A DNA stretch of 15,769 nucleotides from an uncultured Burkholderiales bacterium (GTDB lineage: Bacteria; Pseudomonadota; Gammaproteobacteria; Burkholderiales; Thiobacillaceae), in contig CALAMX010000002.1 of NCBI GenBank assembly GCA_937925755.1, forward strand, positions 1-15,769, in the 5' to 3' direction. A program made the translations under genes and the position numbers. This document shows, one piece after another, positions 1-5,829 of the stretch (positions are counted from its first letter, which is position 1; each line of letters starts with the position of its first letter). A model generated the notes under the pieces. That model had not been told where the DNA came from. It did no database searches and saw only the letters and a program-made list of their open reading frames with translations.

Positions 1-1
1 C

Positions 2-313
2 ACCGCGCAGCAAAAGGCCGCCTTCAAGCAACTCACACCGGAGCGCATTACCGCCACGACGCTGGCGGGCGACACGATCACCGCGCGGCTCACCCGTGCG
101 CCCGGCAACGACGCGCCCATCGGTGGGCTCAAGGTGGTGACCGAGCGGGGCTGGTTCGCCGCCCGTCCCTCGGGCACCGAAGACGTCTACAAGCTCTATG
201 CCGAGAGCTTCGTGAGTCGTGAGCACCTGCAGGCCATCGTGCGCGAGGCGCAAGCGATGGTTGGCGCGGCGTTGGCCGGCTCTGGCGGTCGCCTCGGTGC
301 AACGGTACGGTGA
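2..313 (+). CDS. pgm: Phosphoglucomutase, C-terminal 103 residues (5' end outside window)
   Basis: Frame 2 is open from the window edge to TGA at 311-313. It encodes the end of an alpha-D-glucose-specific phosphoglucomutase, which interconverts glucose 1-phosphate and glucose 6-phosphate in the cytoplasm for glycogen, sugar-nucleotide and central metabolism. The decisive stretch is [20 protein letters not shown] followed by [16 protein letters not shown] is the phosphate-binding loop of the C-terminal domain in the alpha-phosphohexomutase family, and the [12 protein letters not shown] context is typical of Pgm rather than of phosphomannomutase or GlmM. The family is usually about 545 residues, so most of the protein, including the active-site serine, lies upstream. 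The tail (GGRLGATVR) is a few residues longer than expected. No clear terminator hairpin follows. The broken small gene beyond it points the other way. Confidence 0.9.
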   Translation, partial: TAQQKAAFKQLTPERITATTLAGDTITARLTRAPGNDAPIGGLKVVTERGWFAARPSGTEDVYKLYAESFVSREHLQAIVREAQAMVGAALAGSGGRLGATVR

Positions 314-358
314 TGCTGAAGCTCACCGTCGGCTCGCGGTAGTAGGGGCTGTGATGGG

Positions 359-626
359 TCAGTCCATATTAAACCCGACGCTCGTACACCACGGGAATTC
401 GTAGACCACGACCGGCGGCCGGTGGATCACAACTGGCGGGTTACAAACCACGACGGGGGGACCGTAGGCGTGGCGGTGATGCCAGAGTTCTTTCCAATCC
501 AGGCGATGTTCCCGATATGCAGGGTGATTCCAGCCGCGCCCCTGAACCGGCAAAGCTGGGCAGCGCGGTGCCCAGCGTCCATGCCCCGCCCAGGGCCATT
601 AACAGCGTACGTGTCAGTGCCTTCAT
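359..626 (-). pseudogene. Small secreted protein with Pro-Val heptad repeats, frameshifted
   Basis: A gene of about 88 codons broken by one extra base. It starts at ATG 624-626, six bases after an AGGAG ribosome site. An upstream ATG at 630-632 abuts that site and is less likely. The first part reads MKALTRTLLMALGGAWTLGT then ALPSFAGS, a standard Sec signal peptide ending in an AxA-like SFA site. In this frame the rest becomes meaningless. The reading frame one base on, to the TGA at 359-361, reads GRGWNHPAYREHRLDWKELW then HHRHAYG, followed by three heptads PPVVVCN, PPVVIHR and PPVVVYE. Removing one G from the four-base run at 539-542 joins signal peptide and mature part exactly. The mature protein would be small, His/Tyr/Trp-rich and exported. 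I do not recognise its family. A sequencing error in the homopolymer is the main alternative to a true pseudogene. Confidence 0.6.
398..460 (-). repeat. Three tandem 21-base repeats coding PPVV heptads
   Basis: On the minus strand, 460-440, 439-419 and 418-398 each encode a heptad starting PPVV: PPVVVCN, PPVVIHR and PPVVVYE. The DNA copies differ mostly at third positions (for example GTCGTG against GTTGTG), so the amino-acid repeat looks maintained by selection rather than freshly duplicated. This argues that the 3' half of the broken small gene was translated until recently. Confidence 0.6.
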
Positions 627-768
627 GTCCATCTCCTGGGTTGTGAACCCGGCACGGCGACCTTAGGGAGGCTCTGCATAACCCGGCAACCAGGATTGAG
701 TGCCCGGAGCCGCCGTATGCCAGACGTATCATCGTGATGCCACACCACCCGCCGCGCTTGCGCCTAGG

Positions 769-857
769 GTAGGAGCGGCGAAAGCCGCGACATGTCGTGA
801 TGTGTATCCCGTCGGTCGTTGTTGGTCGCTATTGGTCGCGACTTTCGTCGCTCCTAC
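769..857. repeat. REPIN-like pair of inverted palindromic repeats
   Basis: The left arm is 769-791, beginning GTAGGAGCGGCGAAAGCCGC. The right arm is 835-857 and, read on the minus strand, begins GTAGGAGCGACGAAAGTCGC. The two 23-base arms match at 21 positions. Each arm also contains a short internal palindrome (GCGGCGAAAGCCGC on the left, GCGACGAAAGTCGC on the right). The layout of two inverted REP units about 40 bases apart matches REPINs, which are spread by RAYT (REP-associated tyrosine) transposases. GTAGGAGCG is a common head of such repeats in gammaproteobacteria. No RAYT gene lies in this window, so any mobilisation would be in trans. Confidence 0.7.
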
Positions 858-1068
858 GCCGGTTAAGCGAGGCGAAACCGAACGGCTGGAGCCAAGACCG
901 CGTAAGGCAGCGATGCGCCCGCGCAGCCAGTTAGGCAGAGCTTCCCTAGCGCGCTCATGGCTTGGGCCGCTCGGTGTTCGCAAAATCTCGCTGGGCGCAA
1001 CGTTTGTAGCGGCTCGTGCCCGCTTGCGGCCTTTTGCAGCGCTCCCCAGGCACTGCGGCCCAGTCGTC
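858..1068. other. Gene-free spacer after the REPIN
   Basis: Together with the region from 627 upstream, this is the non-coding stretch between the broken secreted gene and the methyltransferase stop. Long open frames run through it on both strands, but none shows a recognisable domain, a good ribosome site or sensible composition. One imperfect inverted element, around the GCGGCTCGTGCCCGCTTGCGG stretch near 1007-1028, might form a weak hairpin after the methyltransferase gene. It lacks a T-run, so I do not call it a terminator. Confidence 0.4.
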
Positions 1069-2442
1069 TCAGACGAATTGTCCCTGCACCAGACGGTATT
1101 CGTACAGCCGGCATTGCAGCGGGCCGTTGAAGAGCGGGATGCGCCGCGTGGCCCTGAGCCCGATGTGCTTGGGCAGGTGCGGGTCGGCGGAGAGCAACCA
1201 GGCGGTCCAACCGGCAAAGCGCTGTTTCAAGGCATCGCCCAGGGCGCGGTAGAAGGCGGCTGGCTCGGCCTGGGGCAGGCGCACGCCGTAGGGTGGGTTG
1301 CTCACCAGGATGCCGGTGGGCGCTGGCGGCTGTAGGTCGAGGACGTCGGCCTGCCCGAGCCGTACGCAATCGAGCAGACCGGCGGCGCGCAGGTTGGCCT
1401 GGGCGGCCCGGACCATGGCCGGGTCGATGTCACTGCCATAGATGGGCAGCGGTCGCGGTGGTACAGCGGCGGCCTCGGCCTGCCTGTGAAGCCGGGCCCA
1501 TTCGACTTGGTCGAAGCTCGTGAGGTGTTCGAATGCGAAGCGGCGTTTGAGGCCGGGCGCGAGGTTGAGCGCCAACAGGGCGGCCTCGATGAGGATCGTG
1601 CCGCCACCCATCATCGGGTCGAGCAGCGGCGTGCCAGGCCGCCAGCCGGCGAGACGGAGGATGCCGGCGGCGAGGTTTTCGTTGAGTGGTGCGGCCGCCG
1701 GCTGCACACGAAAACCACGCCGGTTGAGCGGCGTGCCGCTCAGATCGAGGTAGAGGGTGTAGGTGTCGCGCGTGAGATGAAGTAGTACGGGCACGTCCGG
1801 GTTGCGGGTGTCGACGCTGGGACGCGCACAACATTCGGCGCGGAAGCGGTCGCACACCGCGTCCTTGATGCGCAGGCTGGCGAAATTGAGGCTCTTGAGG
1901 GGACTGGCGTGGGCCACGGTGTGAACCGCCAGGGTCCGTCGCACGTCGAACCAATCGGGCCAGGGCAGGGCGAGGGCGGCGCGGTAGAGATCGTCCTCGC
2001 TGTGGTAACGGCCATGCCCCACCTGTTGCAGCACCCGCACGGCCAGGCGTGACCACAGGTTGATACGCCAGGCAAGTACGAGATCACCCGCGCAGCCGAC
2101 ACCGCCTAAGGCCGGTGTTATGTCACTGGCGCCGAGTTCGCGCAGCTCATCGGCGAGTGCCGGTTCGAGGCCTCGCGGACATGGGACGAACAGCCGCAGC
2201 GTCGCCAGCCCTGGCCGCTGGCGTTCGGCTCGGGACCGATCGAGCGCGTCGGCCTTGGCTGGCGGCAGCTCGGTATCGGGCGTTGGCGCCGTCGGCTGCG
2301 CCGGTGAGCGCAGGGCCTCGCGTTCGCGCCGGCTTAGGTGCCGACCGCGCAGCGGCGGGGCCTTGGGTGTATCCTCACCGGCCGCAGCGGCATTGCCACG
2401 GCGGCGTGAGATCAAGGGCTTTTTCGACGATGATGCAGACAA
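1069..2442 (-). CDS. THUMP-domain class I SAM-dependent RNA methyltransferase, RlmL/YcbY N-terminal-module type
   Basis: The protein is a likely 23S rRNA guanine-N2 methyltransferase related to the first half of E. coli RlmL (m2G2445). With the TTG at 2440-2442 as residue 1 it has 457 residues. Residues 1-82 are an Arg/Ala/Pro-rich low-complexity extension, and about 83-236 form the THUMP-like RNA-binding part. The family signature LNRRGFR follows at 239-245. The methyltransferase domain then shows the SAM loop LDPMMGGGT (274-282), YGSDIDPAMV (335-344) and the catalytic SNPPYG motif (381-386). The fused C-terminal RlmK part of the enterobacterial protein is absent, as in many beta- and gammaproteobacterial homologues. 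The start is uncertain: no ATG is near, and the TTG overlaps the divergent thioredoxin-like gene. The true start may be a little inside the extension. Target base is inferred from the family. Confidence 0.85.
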   Translation of the reverse strand: MSASSSKKPLISRRRGNAAAAGEDTPKAPPLRGRHLSRREREALRSPAQPTAPTPDTELPPAKADALDRSRAERQRPGLATLRLFVPCPRGLEPALADELRELGASDITPALGGVGCAGDLVLAWRINLWSRLAVRVLQQVGHGRYHSEDDLYRAALALPWPDWFDVRRTLAVHTVAHASPLKSLNFASLRIKDAVCDRFRAECCARPSVDTRNPDVPVLLHLTRDTYTLYLDLSGTPLNRRGFRVQPAAAPLNENLAAGILRLAGWRPGTPLLDPMMGGGTILIEAALLALNLAPGLKRRFAFEHLTSFDQVEWARLHRQAEAAAVPPRPLPIYGSDIDPAMVRAAQANLRAAGLLDCVRLGQADVLDLQPPAPTGILVSNPPYGVRLPQAEPAAFYRALGDALKQRFAGWTAWLLSADPHLPKHIGLRATRRIPLFNGPLQCRLYEYRLVQGQFV

Positions 2443-2957
2443 GGACCATCCTGAACAAACTCAAACCCAGCCCCGTGACCCTGATCCTGCTGGGCGTGAT
2501 CGTCTATCTCTGGTTCCGCCCGCCGGCCTGGGTGAGCGATTGGAACCAGCCCGCGCCGGATGTGCCGGTCACGCAGGGGCAGCGCCTGTCCGACCTGCGT
2601 GGTCGGGTGGTGCTGGTCAACTTCTGGGCGACTTGGTGCCCTTATTGCCGGCATGAGATGCCGGCCATGCAGGCCTTCTACGCCGACCATCGGCATTGCG
2701 GCTTCGAGATCGTGGCCTTTAGCCTGGATGAGTCGGCCGAGCCGGTGACCCGGTTCATGCGAAGTAAAGGGTTTAGCTTCCCGGCGCCGCTCGCCCCGCC
2801 TGGGGTGACCGCGGCCTTCGGTGGGATCGACCGCCTGCCGACCTCCTTCGTCATCGATCGGGCGGGCCGGATACGTCACAAGGTGAGCGGTCAGTTGCAT
2901 TACGCACGGCTCGAACGCCTGGTCACTCCCCTATTGGGGGATTGCTCCCTACCCTGA
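2430..2957 (+). CDS. Membrane-anchored TlpA/ResA-like thioredoxin-fold protein
   Basis: This is a 175-residue thiol-disulfide oxidoreductase acting outside the cytoplasmic membrane. Residues 15-29 (PVTLILLGVIVYLWF) form one N-terminal membrane anchor after a short positive head, so the rest faces the periplasm. The active site is WATWCPYC with cysteines C70 and C73, inside the usual RGRVVLVNFWATWC context. The conserved cis-proline loop appears as RLPTSFVID. The spacing fits the AhpC/TSA-Redoxin TlpA group, which reduces disulfides in cytochrome c or other exported proteins; the specific partner cannot be read here. Two ATGs lie in tandem at 2430 and 2433. A longer open frame upstream lies antisense to the methyltransferase and lacks family features. 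The 3' end overlaps the convergent DinB-like gene by 35 bases. Confidence 0.87.
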   Translation: MMQTRTILNKLKPSPVTLILLGVIVYLWFRPPAWVSDWNQPAPDVPVTQGQRLSDLRGRVVLVNFWATWCPYCRHEMPAMQAFYADHRHCGFEIVAFSLDESAEPVTRFMRSKGFSFPAPLAPPGVTAAFGGIDRLPTSFVIDRAGRIRHKVSGQLHYARLERLVTPLLGDCSLP

Positions 2958-3471
2958 CCTCGTTGAGCAGGCGCTCCATCTCGCGCCGGTAAAGGACGTA
3001 ATCCATCTCCGGATAGGGGGCACCCAGGCGGGTGGCCACCGCCGCGACTTGCCCTCGGTGGTGGGCATGATGGGTGTACAAGTGGGTCAGCATGTCACGC
3101 ACCCACATGCGGCGGGCGCGACCGTCGCTGTCGGCGAATTCGATCTCGCCCTCGAACCAGGCAGCGTCCTGCGCCTCGAGCCAGGCTTGCAGCCGGCGTG
3201 TTAAGCGACGCAAGGCGTTTTGCAGCTCGCGCCAGTCCGGATGTTCGATCTCGCGGGTGTTCACCGTGCGCGTTTCGCCCTTGAGGCGTGCGAGCCAGAG
3301 CTCACCGACCGCCAGCATGTTGTCCAGCGTGTGATGGATGCTGCGCAAGAATAGCCCTTGATCGCTGCTCAGGGCATCGGGCGTGAGGTGTTCGAGACTG
3401 GCGAACAAGACCTCGTTGGCCCAGTGTTGGTAATCCGCCAGGATGACGAAATGGTTCTTCCAGCTAAACAT
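2923..3471 (-). CDS. DinB-family protein, putative metal-dependent enzyme
   Basis: This 182-residue protein is predicted to be a four-helix-bundle member of the DinB/YfiT-like superfamily. It begins MFSWKNHFVILADYQHWANE, the typical family start with a YQHWAN motif. The expected metal-binding histidines are present: SIHHTLDN (H46/H47) in helix 2 and HHAHHRGQ (H134, H138) near the C-terminus. Some relatives are thiol-dependent transferases or DNA-damage-inducible proteins, but the substrate here is unknown. ATG 3469-3471 is chosen because it overlaps the end of the flavin transferase gene by only 8 bases and starts at the conserved motif. An upstream in-frame ATG at 3532-3534 would add 21 unlike residues. 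As the last gene after gshA, gshB and apbE, a bacillithiol- or mycothiol-like use of glutathione is conceivable but purely inferred. Confidence 0.8.
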   Translation of the reverse strand: MFSWKNHFVILADYQHWANEVLFASLEHLTPDALSSDQGLFLRSIHHTLDNMLAVGELWLARLKGETRTVNTREIEHPDWRELQNALRRLTRRLQAWLEAQDAAWFEGEIEFADSDGRARRMWVRDMLTHLYTHHAHHRGQVAAVATRLGAPYPEMDYVLYRREMERLLNEVRVGSNPPIGE

Positions 3472-4600
3472 GCCCCACCCGCTGCCGTGCCGATTCAGCC
3501 TGTAAGTTTGCCGGATCCGCGACCGCATCGTCACCTGCTACGGTTGAGGACGGCGGCGGCTTGCCCTCCCAGCGGATACGCGCTGCCATCGCCGGGGTGA
3601 GGTCCACGCGGCCGGCCGCGTCTACGAGCAGGGCCTCGTGGATGCCCAGCCGCTTCGCCATCGCCCGCCAGCCGGCCGGCCCGGCGATGAACAAGGGCTT
3701 GCTGGCGACGTCCGAGGCGACCCCGGCCTGGGGCCCGCGCGCGATCACCGTCACCGCCTGCACCCCCTGCACCGGCCGGCCGCTGCGCGGGTCGATCAGG
3801 TGGCAGTAGCGCTGCCCGGCAACCTCGAAATAGCGCTGGTAGTCGCCCGAGGTGCCGATGGCCTCGCCGTCGTGTAGATCGAGCGTGGCGATGGCGCCCG
3901 TCCGGCGCGGGTGCTGGATGCCCACGCGCCAGGGACGGTCGCCTCGGGTGCCGAGGGCCATGACGTTGCCGCCGATGTTGACGAGGGCGTTGCGGATGCC
4001 GGCGCCGCGCAGGATGGCCGCCGCCCGGTCCAGGGCATAGCCCTTGGCATAGCCGCCCAGATCGAGGCGCACGGCTGGGTTGCGGCTGGCCAGGCGGCCG
4101 TCTGCGAAGATGAGGTCATCCATGCTGGGAGCGGCTGCCACCAGACGTTGGATCTCCGCCTCGGCGGGCAGGCGCGGGATGTATTCGTCGGCGTGGAAGC
4201 CCCAAAGCCGCACCAGGTTGCCGATGGCCGGGTTGAACAGGCCATCCGAGCGGCGCGACCAGGCGGCGGCATCGCGCAGCATGGCGGCAAGGTCGTCGGC
4301 CACCGGCACTGGCGCACTGCCCCGTGCGAAGGCGGCATTGAGCGCCTCCAGCTCGCTGTCTTGCCAGGCGTGCAACCGCCGGTGCAGGCGATCGAACTCG
4401 CGCAACACCGCCTGGGCCGCCTGCCGGGCGCGGGCAGGGTCCTCGCCGGCGATGCTGATCTCTACCAGGGTGCCGAAGACATAGGCCTGCTCCCGGTAGA
4501 GTGGGGCGGGGCCGCAGGCGGAGAGAAAAACAGCAAGACCCGCGAGAAAAACCAAGAACGCGGCCAGACGCAGGCCAAGACCCGCCGTCGTTTCTCTCAC
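3464..4600 (-). CDS. apbE: FAD:protein FMN transferase, ApbE lipoprotein
   Basis: ApbE moves FMN from FAD onto threonine residues of exported or membrane proteins such as NqrB/RnfD subunits. The 378-residue protein has a lipoprotein signal peptide with lipobox LSAC (C29), so it should be anchored on the periplasmic side. Family motifs occur in order: GLFNPAIGNLVRLWGF (120-135), DLGGYAKGYALD (180-191), NIGGN (208-212), TSGDYQRYF (250-258) and HLIDPRSGRPV (267-277). Near the end the usual DxxxT metal-site pattern reads D297-VAS-K301, so lysine replaces the common threonine. The C-terminal 30 residues are a poorly conserved tail. The GTG start at 4598-4600 shares GTGA with the gshB stop, a strong sign of coupled translation. 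No Nqr or Rnf target gene lies in the window. Confidence 0.93.
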   Translation of the reverse strand: MRETTAGLGLRLAAFLVFLAGLAVFLSACGPAPLYREQAYVFGTLVEISIAGEDPARARQAAQAVLREFDRLHRRLHAWQDSELEALNAAFARGSAPVPVADDLAAMLRDAAAWSRRSDGLFNPAIGNLVRLWGFHADEYIPRLPAEAEIQRLVAAAPSMDDLIFADGRLASRNPAVRLDLGGYAKGYALDRAAAILRGAGIRNALVNIGGNVMALGTRGDRPWRVGIQHPRRTGAIATLDLHDGEAIGTSGDYQRYFEVAGQRYCHLIDPRSGRPVQGVQAVTVIARGPQAGVASDVASKPLFIAGPAGWRAMAKRLGIHEALLVDAAGRVDLTPAMAARIRWEGKPPPSSTVAGDDAVADPANLQAESARQRVGHV

Positions 4601-5568
4601 CTCTTACCCACTTTTCTTTCCAAGGCGTCCATGAACATCGCCGCCACCTCGAAGCCGGTCTGGTCGGTGATCTCGCGAAAGCAGGTGGGGCTGGTGACGT
4701 TGATCTCGGTTAGCCAGTCTCCAATCACGTCCAGGCCAGCGAGCAGGATGCCCGCCGCCTTGAGCACGGGGCCCACTGCCTGCGCGATCTCGTGGTCGCG
4801 TGCGGACAACGGCCTTGCCACACCCCTGCCCCCGGCGGCGAGGTTGCCGCGGGTCTCGCCAGGGGCGGGGATACGCGCTAGCACAAAGGGCACGGGCTCG
4901 CCGTCGATCAGCAGTACGCGCTTATCGCCCTCGCGGATCTCGGGGATGTAGCGCTGCGCCATCACCGCCGTTTGGCCGTGACGGGTGAGGACCTCGCAGG
5001 TCACACCGATGTTGGCATCCCCTGGCCGCAGCCGGAAGACCGCGGCCCCACCCATGGCGTTGAGCGGTTTCACCACGATGTCGCCCTGCGCGGCGAGGAA
5101 GGCGCGGATCGCCGCCTCTTGGCTGCTGACCAGGGTGGGCACGGTGAATTGCGGGAAGCGGGCAATGGCCAGCTTCTCGTTGAAGTCGCGCAGGGCTTGG
5201 GGCTTGTTGTAGACCCGCGCACCGGCACGTTCGGCCAGCTCCAGCAGATAAGTGGTGTAGAGATAGTCCTGGTCGAAGGGCGGGTCCTTGCGCATGAGCA
5301 CGGCATCCATGGCCGCGAGATCCACGACCTCCGGCGCCTCCGCCGCGAACCAAAGGGGTTTGGGGGCGTGTTCTTCTTCGGGCTCGAGGGGCAATAGCCG
5401 CACCGGCCGGGCGCGGGCGCTGACCGCACCGTCCGCCCAGCTGAGGTCCTGCGGCTCGCAGGCGAAGAGGTGGTGGCCGCGTCGCTCGGCCTCACGCATC
5501 ATGGCATAGGTCGAGTCCTTATAGACCTTGAAGCGGTCAAGCGGGTCGGTGACGAAGAGCAGCTTCAT
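4597..5568 (-). CDS. gshB: Glutathione synthetase
   Basis: GshB joins gamma-glutamylcysteine and glycine with ATP to make glutathione, the second step of the pathway, in the cytoplasm. The 323-residue length matches proteobacterial GshB (about 315). The start MKLLFVTDPLDRFKVYKDST is the classic N-terminal substrate domain. The ATP-grasp fold is shown by KPLNAMGGAAVF, by RVLLIDGEPVPFVLARIPAP with ETRGNLAAGGRG (nucleotide and glutathione binding) and by the terminal EINVTSPTCFREI magnesium site. The first-step enzyme gene gshA lies just upstream on the same strand, separated by a 250-base decayed module. Its ATG overlaps a remnant stop as ATGA, and its own stop overlaps apbE as GTGA. Identity is secure. 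Confidence 0.96.
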   Translation of the reverse strand: MKLLFVTDPLDRFKVYKDSTYAMMREAERRGHHLFACEPQDLSWADGAVSARARPVRLLPLEPEEEHAPKPLWFAAEAPEVVDLAAMDAVLMRKDPPFDQDYLYTTYLLELAERAGARVYNKPQALRDFNEKLAIARFPQFTVPTLVSSQEAAIRAFLAAQGDIVVKPLNAMGGAAVFRLRPGDANIGVTCEVLTRHGQTAVMAQRYIPEIREGDKRVLLIDGEPVPFVLARIPAPGETRGNLAAGGRGVARPLSARDHEIAQAVGPVLKAAGILLAGLDVIGDWLTEINVTSPTCFREITDQTGFEVAAMFMDALERKVGKR

Positions 5569-5829
5569 TGCGGTAGATGTTGCAGCGCCCTGGTGGCGAA
5601 GCGCCGATACAGGGACGGCGCGGTGTCCACGGCAGCGAGGATGCGTTGCATGTCGAGGGTGTCGTAGAGGTGTACGCTGACATTGCGCAGGCCAAGGTAC
5701 GGACCATTTCCGCGGCCAAGTCTACGTCACGGCCAGCGCCGCGGGCCGATGCGCCGAATAGCCGAGCCGGTGCCAGCCGCGGCGACGGGCGATGTCGCGC
5801 AACGCGGTCAGTTGTGATTCAGGCAGCAT
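5565..5829 (-). pseudogene. Remnant of an MntA-HepT-like (nucleotidyltransferase/HEPN) toxin-antitoxin module
   Basis: Three reading frames in turn carry recognisable pieces. From ATG 5827-5829, overlapping the gshA stop, comes MLPESQLTALRDIARRRGWH then RLG, like the first helix of minimal nucleotidyltransferases. A one-base slip near 5760 restores LFGASARGAGRDVDL, resembling the G-S-x-A-R-G ... D-x-D nucleotide-binding loop but shortened. A second slip near 5699 gives YLGLRNVSVHLYDTLDMQRI followed by LAAVDTAPSLYRRFATRALQHLPQ and a TGA at 5565-5567. The string RNVSVHLY at 5687-5664 fits the Rx4HxY motif of HepT HEPN toxins. The middle of both genes (most of the antitoxin and the first half of the toxin) is missing. 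A deletion fusing the two genes, then indels, explains this. The final TGA overlaps the gshB ATG. The assignment rests on motif reading only. Confidence 0.6.

Noticed and set aside
700..1335. A 211-codon plus-strand frame over the REPIN and the methyltransferase 3' end
   Set aside because: It crosses a repeat and runs antisense to the RNA methyltransferase. No domain or ribosome site supports it.
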